Below the pieces are notes generated by a model that was given only the letters and a program-made list of their open reading frames with translations, had not been told where the DNA came from and did no database searches. A stretch of 9,839 nucleotides of DNA from an uncultured Marmoricola sp. (lineage in GTDB: Bacteria; Actinomycetota; Actinomycetes; Propionibacteriales; Nocardioidaceae), in the NCBI RefSeq assembly GCF_943913695.1, contig NZ_CALTZE010000133.1, positions 1 through 9,839 on the forward strand, in the 5' to 3' direction. This document shows, piece by piece, positions 5,354 to 9,839 of this stretch. Made by a program: the position numbers and the translations under genes. The number at the start of each line of letters is the position of its first letter. Position 1 is the stretch's first letter.

Positions 5354-6484
5354 TCACGGGGTGTACGCCGCCCGGAGTGCACTGAAGCTCAGCACGCCCG
5401 TGTGGGCATCGACGTCGGGGGTCAGGTAGTAGCGCTGCACGGCGACGACCAGGGCCTCGGCGAGCAGGTCGCGGAAGTCGGGGTCCTCCAGGCGGGCGCG
5501 GTCGGCGGCGCTGGTGAGGTAGCCCGCGTCGAGGCGGACCGCGGGCATCTCCGTGCGTCGCAGCAGCTCCCAGGCCTTGGCGTGGCTGCGCAGGTCGAGC
5601 AGGTCGGTGCGGGCCACGATCTCGCGCTGCACCAGCCCGGCGAGGCGCTCACCGGCCGAGGACCAGCTCGCGGGGTCGGTGCCGCCGAAGAAGTAGGTGG
5701 AGCAGCCCTTGGCCTCGGGGTTCTGCGAGGTGTCCAGGGCCAGGGAGAGGAAGAGGTTGGCGCGGGTGCGGTTGGCGAAGGCGGCCCGGGCGGCGTCCTC
5801 ACGCGGGCGGCCGCCCCGCGGGGATCCCAGGTAGGCCTGCACGCCGATCGCCACGAGCCGGCCCTCGACCCGGCCGGCGAGGTCGTGGAGCACGGCGTCG
5901 TGCACGGCGGCGAGCTCGTCGGGCAGGTGGTCGCTGCGCCCGACGTCGACGACCACCGTGCGGCCGGTGAGGTTGGGGCCGACGTCGCGGATGTGCTCGG
6001 CGTCGCGGAGCGCGCCGGGGGCGCCGCCGCGCACGATCGGCGCGAGCCGGGCCAGCGCCTTGAGGGTGGCGGGCCCGCAGGTGCCGTCGGGCGGCAGCCC
6101 GATGTTGCGCTGGAACTCGCGCACCGCCGCGTCGGTCGCCGGGCCGAAGTAGCCGTCGACGCGCAGCACGCCGAAGCCGAGGTCGAGCAGGCGCCGCTGC
6201 AGCGTGGAGACGTCGTCGCCCACGAGCAGGTCGCCGGGGAGGTGCGTCAGGATCCGGTCGCCCAGCGCCCAGCGCGCCTCCTCCAGGCGGCGGTAGGTCT
6301 CGGTGCCGACGACGCCGTCGACGCTGAGGCCGCGCTGCTGCTGGAAGTCGCGTACGGCGAGCTCGAGACGCTCGTCGAAGACGTCGACGCCCGGCGCCGG
6401 GTCCAGCAGGCGCAGGCGTCCGAGCAGCGCCGCGACCCGGGCCACGGCGGGCCCGGTGTCACCTCGGCGGCAGACGGCGTCCAT
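5354..6484 (-). CDS. cwlM: CwlM-type peptidoglycan-synthesis regulator (two PG-binding domains plus degenerate amidase_3 domain)
   Basis: This 376-residue protein resembles M. tuberculosis CwlM (Rv3915), which works in the cytoplasm as a phosphorylation-dependent activator of MurA. Two PG_binding_1 repeats come first: about 7-68 (FQQQRGLSVDGVVGTETYRRL, shortened from the full repeat) and about 88-147 (VDGYFGPATDAAV). An N-acetylmuramoyl-L-alanine amidase type 3 fold spans about 175-354. No signal peptide or membrane helix is seen, consistent with a cytoplasmic role. Usual zinc and catalytic positions are replaced: DVGR183 for DPGH, SLA249L for SIHA, RLD319AG for VE-G. Glu190 may be the retained second ligand. 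The tail HTGVLSF (361-367) aligns with the phosphorylated tail of mycobacterial CwlM. A TAGGGT -10-like sequence (6498-6493) lies 8 nt before the ATG, so a leaderless transcript is possible. Confidence 0.9.
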   Translation of the reverse strand: MDAVCRRGDTGPAVARVAALLGRLRLLDPAPGVDVFDERLELAVRDFQQQRGLSVDGVVGTETYRRLEEARWALGDRILTHLPGDLLVGDDVSTLQRRLLDLGFGVLRVDGYFGPATDAAVREFQRNIGLPPDGTCGPATLKALARLAPIVRGGAPGALRDAEHIRDVGPNLTGRTVVVDVGRSDHLPDELAAVHDAVLHDLAGRVEGRLVAIGVQAYLGSPRGGRPREDAARAAFANRTRANLFLSLALDTSQNPEAKGCSTYFFGGTDPASWSSAGERLAGLVQREIVARTDLLDLRSHAKAWELLRRTEMPAVRLDAGYLTSAADRARLEDPDFRDLLAEALVVAVQRYYLTPDVDAHTGVLSFSALRAAYTP

Positions 6485-6513
6485 CGCTGGCGACCCTACG
6501 ACACCTCACGGGC

Positions 6514-6529
6514 CCGGGGCCGCCCCCGG
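6514..6529 (-). terminator. Possible GC-rich hairpin between trxA and cwlM
   Basis: CCGGGG (6514-6519) and CCCCGG (6524-6529) form a 6-bp stem with a 4-nt loop, about 20 bp downstream of the trxA stop and 30 bp upstream of the cwlM start. It could attenuate readthrough from trxA. It has no T-tract, the stem is short, and hairpins like this are easily found in GC-rich DNA. Confidence 0.3.
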
Positions 6530-6548
6530 AGGGTGCGGCGCGGACGGC

Positions 6549-6875
6549 TCAGGCGATGAACTCGTCGAGCTCCTTGAGCAGCGCCGCCTTGGGGCGCGCG
6601 CCCACGATCTGCTTGACGACCTCGCCGCCCTGGTAGACGTTGAGCGTCGGGATGCCGGTGACGCGGTAGGTCGACGGCGTCACGGGGTTCTCATCGACGT
6701 TCATCGCCACGAAGGAGAGCTTCTCGCCGTGGGCGGCGTTGAGCTCGTCGAGGATGGGGCTGACCTGGCGGCACGGTCCGCACCACTCGGCCCAGAAGTC
6801 GACCAGCACGGGCTTCTCGGACTTCAGTACCTCGGACTCGAAGGTGTCGTCGGTCACGGCCGGCAGGTTGGACAT
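6549..6875 (-). CDS. trxA: Thioredoxin
   Basis: This 108-residue classical thioredoxin reduces protein disulfides in the cytoplasm using electrons from TrxB. The active site WCGPC is at 31-35 (Cys32, Cys35), the buried Asp is in LVDFWAEW (24-31), and the cis-proline is Pro76 in GIPT. GG at 83-84 sits in the usual C-terminal beta turn. Length is exactly that of the family. The ATG at 6875 has GAGGAG 7 nt upstream. It lies 90 bp downstream of trxB, and the gap contains its own SigR/SigH-type promoter. It corresponds in position to mycobacterial trxC. Confidence 0.97.
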   Translation of the reverse strand: MSNLPAVTDDTFESEVLKSEKPVLVDFWAEWCGPCRQVSPILDELNAAHGEKLSFVAMNVDENPVTPSTYRVTGIPTLNVYQGGEVVKQIVGARPKAALLKELDEFIA

Positions 6876-6918
6876 GCGGTGCTCCTCAGCTGGTGGTTCG
6901 GGGGCGTGCGTTGGTCAG

Positions 6919-6945
6919 AACGGCAGGTGCGGCGCAGGTATTCCG
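6919..6945 (-). promoter_or_regulatory. SigR/SigH-type (thiol-stress ECF sigma) promoter of trxA
   Basis: On the minus strand CGGAAT (6945-6940) is followed by exactly 18 bases and then GTT (6921-6919). This is a full match to the Streptomyces SigR consensus GGAAT-N18-GTT, close to the mycobacterial SigH form. Transcription would start near 6912, leaving a leader of about 36 nt with the GAGGAG ribosome site. It implies that thioredoxin can be induced independently of trxB under disulfide stress. Confidence 0.7.
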
Positions 6946-6965
6946 TCGCGCACAAGGCACCTGCC

Positions 6966-7952
6966 TCAGCCGGCGGCACCCACGGTGGCGGCGCCGGCGG
7001 GGGTGGTCTGGGCGAAGGCGAGGTCGGCCAGGTAGCGCTCGGCGTCCAGCGCCGCCGCGCAGCCCGTGCCGGCCGCGGTGATCGCCTGCCGGTAGTGGTG
7101 GTCGACGAGGTCGCCGCAGGCGAAGACGCCGGGCAGGTCGGTGCGGGTCGCGGGGTGGTCGACCAGCACGTAGCCCTCGTCGTCGAGACGCACCTGGCCC
7201 TTGACCAGCTCCGAGCGGGGGTCGTGGCCGATGGCGATGAACAGGCCGGTGGCGTCGAGCTCGCGCTCCTCGCCGGTCACGGTGTCGCGCAGCGTCAGGC
7301 CGGTGAGCTTGTCCTCGCCGTGGATGGCGACGACCTCGCTGTTCCAGGCGAAGTCGATCTTGTCCTCGGCGAAGGCCCGCTCCTGCATGATCTTGGAGGC
7401 GCGGAGCTCGTCGCGACGGTGGATCATCGTGACCTTGGAGCCGAAGCGGGCCAGGAAGGTGGCCTCCTCGACGGCCGAGTCGCCGCCACCGACGACAGCG
7501 ATGTGCTGCTCGCGGAAGAAGAAGCCGTCGCAGGTGGCGCACCAGCTCACGCCGTGACCGGAGAGCCGGTCCTCGTCGGGGAGGTCGAGCTTGCGGTAGC
7601 CCGAGCCCATCGCCAGGATCACGGCGCGCGAGTGATACTCGGCCTCGGCCGTGCGCACGATCTTGGTCTCACCGCTCAGGTCCAGCGCGTTGGCGTCGTC
7701 AGCGATCAGCTCGGCGCCGAAGCGCTCGGCCTGCGCGCGCATCTCGTCCATCAGGGCCGGACCCTGGATGCCGTCGCGGAAGCCGGGGAAGTTCTCCACC
7801 TCGGTGGTGTTCATCAGCGCACCACCGGCGGTCACCGAGCCCTCGAGCACCAGCGGGCGCAGGTTGGCGCGGGCGGCGTAGACCGCGGCGGTGTAGCCCG
7901 CGGGGCCGGACCCCACGATGATCAGGTCGCGGATCTCGGGCTGGTCGGTCAC
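6966..7952 (-). CDS. trxB: Thioredoxin reductase (NADPH)
   Basis: This 328-residue low-molecular-weight flavoprotein passes electrons from NADPH via FAD to thioredoxin. The FAD dinucleotide fold GSGPAGYTAA is at 14-23, the redox-active CATC at 138-141, the NADPH-binding GGGDSA at 155-160 and the phosphate-recognising HRRDELRAS at 178-186. The second FAD motif, GVFACGDLVDHHYRQA, is at 275-290. The C-terminus carries an extra Ala/Thr/Gly-rich tail (about 314-328) that looks disordered. The start is GTG at 7952 with AGGAG 5 nt upstream. An SigR/SigH-like promoter lies just upstream (7989-8018). trxA follows after 90 bp, the usual actinobacterial trxB-trxA order. Confidence 0.97.
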   Translation of the reverse strand: MTDQPEIRDLIIVGSGPAGYTAAVYAARANLRPLVLEGSVTAGGALMNTTEVENFPGFRDGIQGPALMDEMRAQAERFGAELIADDANALDLSGETKIVRTAEAEYHSRAVILAMGSGYRKLDLPDEDRLSGHGVSWCATCDGFFFREQHIAVVGGGDSAVEEATFLARFGSKVTMIHRRDELRASKIMQERAFAEDKIDFAWNSEVVAIHGEDKLTGLTLRDTVTGEERELDATGLFIAIGHDPRSELVKGQVRLDDEGYVLVDHPATRTDLPGVFACGDLVDHHYRQAITAAGTGCAAALDAERYLADLAFAQTTPAGAATVGAAG

Positions 7953-7988
7953 GGGTGCTCCTGCGCGGGTCGGTGTCGGTGCGGCCGG

Positions 7989-8018
7989 TTCAACGCATCC
8001 TAGGCACGCGGTGTTCCC
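7989..8018 (-). promoter_or_regulatory. SigR/SigH-type promoter of trxB
   Basis: Minus-strand GGGAAC (8018-8013) is followed by 18 bases and GTTGAA (7994-7989). This fits the SigR/SigH consensus GGGAAT/C-N18-GTT. The transcript would start around 7982, about 30 nt before the GTG start of trxB, leaving room for the AGGAG ribosome site. The -35 is about 14 bp downstream of the stop of the preceding transglutaminase gene, so trxB can be driven apart from that gene. The trxBA operon of Streptomyces coelicolor is an established SigR target. Confidence 0.7.
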
Positions 8019-8031
8019 GGATGCCCGAGCC

Positions 8032-8853
8032 TCAGGTCAGGCTCACCAGCTGCGTCAGGTCGTCGTCGGGCAGCTCACCGTCGACGGTCGCGTCGACCGA
8101 CATCGTGGCCAGGTCGGCGCGGCCCGACTGCACCGTGAGGAACGCGGTGTCGGAGGCGTCGCGGCCCGTGGAGATGCGCACCAGGCTGCTGCGGGGGGCC
8201 AGCGTGGTCGGGTCGACGACGTACCAGCGGCCGTCGACGACCGCCTCGACGACGGCGTGGAAGTCCATCGGGGTCAGGCCCGGGGCGTAGACGGCGACCT
8301 GGCGCGCCGGCACGTTGCGGGCGCGCAACATCGCGATCGCCAGGTGGGCGAAGTCGCGGCACACGCCCTGCCGGGCGAGCAGCGTCTGGGTGGCACCGTC
8401 GGTCGGCCGGCTCGAGCCGCTGACGTAGTAGAGCTGGGTGCCGACCCACGAGCTGACCGCGTCGAGCAGCGCCTTGCCCTCGAGCTGGGCGAACTCCGCC
8501 CAGGCGGTCGGCCCGAGCTCGTCGGACTCGGCGTAGCGGCTCGGGCGGCGATAGACGATGTCGTCGACCGGGTCGACGAGGGCCGGCTCGTCGCGCCCCG
8601 TGAGCTCCGCGTCGTACGCCAGCCGGAGCCGGCCGGGAGGTGCCGTGCACACGTGCAGCCGCCCGCCGTCGGGAGCGGGCCGCTCCTGGAGCTCGACGGG
8701 CACCCCGTCGACCTCGACGCTCATCGTCTCCGTGGTGTCCTGCGCACCGGCGGCGACGGCGACCGACCAGACCAGCTCGGCGGTCTCGCGCACGTCGACC
8801 TCGACGCGGGCGCGGACGGTGCGGCGCAAGGGCGCGGCGTCGGAAGTGCTCAC
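8032..8853 (-). CDS. Transglutaminase-like cysteine peptidase-fold protein
   Basis: This 273-residue protein has an N-terminal beta-rich domain (about 10-95) and a transglutaminase core (about 120-220). The catalytic triad can be read: Cys165 in RQGVCRDFAHLA, His199 in MDFHAVVEAV and Asp214 in WYVVDPT. Such bacterial proteins act as proteases or amide-bond transferases. The substrate cannot be inferred. No signal peptide or membrane segment is seen, so a cytoplasmic location is likely. The start is GTG at 8853 and no convincing Shine-Dalgarno precedes it. GATACT (8865-8860) ends 6 nt before the GTG, where a -10 box would sit for a leaderless mRNA, though no -35 match is visible. It sits between the anti-sigma-like gene and trxB, a position with no gene in the mycobacterial order as I recall it. 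Confidence 0.87.
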   Translation of the reverse strand: MSTSDAAPLRRTVRARVEVDVRETAELVWSVAVAAGAQDTTETMSVEVDGVPVELQERPAPDGGRLHVCTAPPGRLRLAYDAELTGRDEPALVDPVDDIVYRRPSRYAESDELGPTAWAEFAQLEGKALLDAVSSWVGTQLYYVSGSSRPTDGATQTLLARQGVCRDFAHLAIAMLRARNVPARQVAVYAPGLTPMDFHAVVEAVVDGRWYVVDPTTLAPRSSLVRISTGRDASDTAFLTVQSGRADLATMSVDATVDGELPDDDLTQLVSLT

Positions 8854-8867
8854 CGCGCCAGTATCAC

Positions 8868-8879
8868 CGACCCGGGTCG
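8868..8879. promoter_or_regulatory. 12-bp perfect palindrome upstream of the transglutaminase gene
   Basis: CGACCCGGGTCG is a perfect, loopless 12-bp palindrome in the 48-bp gap between the anti-sigma-like gene (stop 8902) and the transglutaminase start. It abuts the -10-like GATACT (8865-8860), so it could be an operator covering the -10/-35 spacer. It is too short to be decisive in GC-rich DNA. Confidence 0.3.
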
Positions 8880-8901
8880 AGCACCTCGCCGGCGGTGGGG
8901 C

Positions 8902-9723
8902 TCACGGTCCGTCCGCGGGCACCTGGGTGCTGCGCAGCTCGGCGCCGTCGGCGCAGGCGTACGCCGTCACCGCGCGCTCCCCGGAGCGTGGGGGGCCGAC
9001 GACCAGCACGACGGGATCGCCGTCGAGGCTCACCACGGTGGCGGCACCGAGGTCGGGGTCGGGCACGGCGCACCCGGAGCCCGCGACGCCCCCGACACCC
9101 CCGCGGTCGGCGAGGTCCTCGCTCGCGGCGTCTGCCCGTGCCGCGGCCACCTCGCCGTCGGCGACCAGGCGCGCGGCGTCGTCGGCGAAGCTGCCGCTGG
9201 AGAGCACCGGCACCCGGGCCAGTCGCCCCTGCGTGTCCTGCGGTGCGGTCGGCGCGCCGGGCTCGGCGCCCTCCTGCGACCGGTCGTCCTGCTGCTCCTC
9301 GGGCTGTGCCTGCGACTGGGACGACTCGCCCTGCGAGCCGTCGGTCGCCTCGGCACCGCTGTCGGCACTGCTCTCTGCGGAGCCGCCGGCCGCCGAGGAG
9401 TCGGCCCCGTCGCTGCCGTTGGAGCCCAGCACCGCCGCACCGCCGCCGGCCACGATCACCACCGCCGCGGCCGCCGCCAGGGCGGGGGCGAGCCGGCGGC
9501 GCAGCGGCACCACGCGCGCGGTCGGCTCCTCGGTGGCAGGCGCCTCACCTGCGCGCTCGTCGCGGAGCCCGGCCAGGGTCGTCTCGAGCCGGGCGGCCAC
9601 CTCGGGGGGCATCGCGGGGGGCTCCACCTGCTCGGTGTGCGCGAGGTCGGCCAGGATCCGCCGCACGCGCTCCTGCTCCGCATCGCCGGCGGGGGTGGGG
9701 TCCGGCTCGTGGGGAGTGCTCAT
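8902..9723 (-). CDS. Anti-sigma-factor-like single-pass membrane protein (RsmA/anti-SigM position)
   Basis: This 273-residue protein has no recognisable enzyme motif. The cytoplasmic N-terminus (about 1-70) includes a helical segment, RILADLAHTEQVEPPAMPP and VAARLETTLAGL, typical of small actinobacterial anti-sigma domains next to sigM. It lacks the HxxxCxxC zinc motif. After a basic stop (PLRRR, 73-77) comes one transmembrane helix (about 79-100, Ala/Val-rich). A Ser/Glu/Gln-rich low-complexity linker (about 101-165) and an extracytoplasmic domain (about 166-273) follow. That domain has two cysteines (218, 257) that could form a disulfide. The ATG at 9723 is preceded by AGGAGGTGAT, a full match to the 16S anti-Shine-Dalgarno. 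Synteny (anti-SigM beside trxB) supports the role. Sequence alone gives only a membrane protein of this architecture. Confidence 0.7.
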   Translation of the reverse strand: MSTPHEPDPTPAGDAEQERVRRILADLAHTEQVEPPAMPPEVAARLETTLAGLRDERAGEAPATEEPTARVVPLRRRLAPALAAAAAVVIVAGGGAAVLGSNGSDGADSSAAGGSAESSADSGAEATDGSQGESSQSQAQPEEQQDDRSQEGAEPGAPTAPQDTQGRLARVPVLSSGSFADDAARLVADGEVAAARADAASEDLADRGGVGGVAGSGCAVPDPDLGAATVVSLDGDPVVLVVGPPRSGERAVTAYACADGAELRSTQVPADGP

Positions 9724-9728
9724 GCGAC

Positions 9729-9738
9729 ATCACCTCCT
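9729..9738 (-). promoter_or_regulatory. Exceptionally complete Shine-Dalgarno sequence
   Basis: AGGAGGTGAT on the minus strand is complementary to ten consecutive bases of the 16S rRNA 3' tail (ATCACCTCCT). It is the longest such match noticed ahead of any gene in the window and fixes the ATG at 9723 as the start, implying strong translation initiation of the anti-sigma-like protein. Confidence 0.8.
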
Positions 9739-9761
9739 GAGGACTCGGGAGCACGCGGGTA

Positions 9762-9789
9762 GGACGCGCCGGCAGGCTCGTGGGTTCCC
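9762..9789 (-). promoter_or_regulatory. ECF-sigma-type promoter (GGGAACC-N16-CGTCC) of the anti-sigma-like gene
   Basis: Minus-strand GGGAACC (9789-9783), 16 bases, then CGTCC (9766-9762) match the general ECF pattern GGAAC/CGTC, including that reported for mycobacterial SigM. A transcript would begin near 9755, about 30 nt upstream of the ATG at 9723, with the full Shine-Dalgarno in the leader. This suggests autoregulation by the cognate sigma factor. It could be a chance match inside the end of a sigma factor gene. Confidence 0.5.
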
Positions 9790-9839
9790 GGCCCGGTGGC
9801 CGGGGCCGATGCTGGCCTCGCGCAGCGGCGCTCCGCAGT

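Larger units (their letters stand above)
9720..9839 (-). other. Upstream region of the anti-sigma-like gene; may hold the 3' end of an ECF sigma factor gene
   Basis: By synteny a sigM-type sigma factor gene should lie here. All three minus-strand frames are open from the window edge. One ends in TGA overlapping the anti-sigma ATG (9722-9720), encoding 39 residues ending SSGGDVA. One ends in TGA at 9732-9730, 35 residues, and has the most coding-like third positions (about 86% GC). The third has no stop here. None has a recognisable sigma domain, since only a tail would be present. A promoter-like sequence also lies in this stretch, so it may instead be partly intergenic. Confidence 0.3.

Noticed and set aside
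5354..6484. Secreted, active N-acetylmuramoyl-L-alanine amidase
   Set aside because: There is no signal peptide or membrane anchor, and the usual metal and catalytic residues are replaced. The CwlM regulator reading fits better.
5177..8003. Two long overlapping plus-strand open frames opposite cwlM, trxA and trxB
   Set aside because: They lie antisense to genes with unmistakable motifs, and their translations are Gly/Ala/Val/Arg-rich without domains.
7918..9762. A 614-codon plus-strand open frame opposite the anti-sigma-like and transglutaminase genes
   Set aside because: It is a shadow frame typical of GC-rich DNA. It has no recognisable domain, and the minus strand holds a transglutaminase triad and a transmembrane architecture with a perfect ribosome site.

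Overview
The window is a high-GC (roughly 70%) actinobacterial chromosome segment from the origin-proximal region that carries the chromosome-partitioning genes. From memory, the order parA-parB // cwlM-trxA-trxB-(anti-sigma) matches Mycobacterium tuberculosis Rv3918c-Rv3912 (parA, parB, Rv3916c, cwlM, trxC, trxB2, rsmA) with several genes inserted. Protein flavour suggests Nocardioidaceae or a related Propionibacteriales lineage. That placement is an impression from the sequence, not a database result.

Layout. Bases 2-982 hold the 3' bulk of parA (+), overlapping parB (979-1962, +) by an ATGA junction. Bases 1963-2158 are a compact non-coding region with a 64-bp nested palindrome, a second small hairpin, three degenerate 24-bp tandem repeats and a parS-like site, ending against the stop codon of a minus-strand PlsC-type acyltransferase (2159-2926). 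A divergent gap of 61 bp leads to a plus-strand pair: an alanine-aminotransferase-like PLP enzyme (2988-4205) and a GNAT acetyltransferase (GTG start, 4211-4858). These meet, 2 bp apart, a minus-strand block that fills the rest of the window. In transcription order from the right edge the block is an anti-sigma-factor-like membrane protein (9723-8902), a transglutaminase-like protein (8853-8032), thioredoxin reductase trxB (7952-6966), thioredoxin trxA (6875-6549), the CwlM-type pseudo-amidase (6484-5354) and an SRPBCC-fold protein (start chosen at 5340, ending 4861).

How they work together. ParA/ParB and the parS-like site form the origin-segregation machinery. TrxB/TrxA are the NADPH-driven disulfide reductase couple, and each has its own sequence matching the SigR/SigH (thiol-stress ECF sigma) promoter consensus with exactly 18-bp spacing. 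The anti-sigma-like gene has its own ECF-type promoter (GGGAACC-N16-CGTCC) and an unusually perfect Shine-Dalgarno sequence. CwlM is expected to be the cytoplasmic regulator of MurA in peptidoglycan synthesis rather than an enzyme. Its metal and catalytic positions are substituted here, while the C-terminal Thr used by PknB-family kinases in mycobacteria is conserved.

No mobile element, CRISPR array, tRNA or rRNA was seen. The strongest candidate for something not previously described is the structured 196-bp parB-downstream region.
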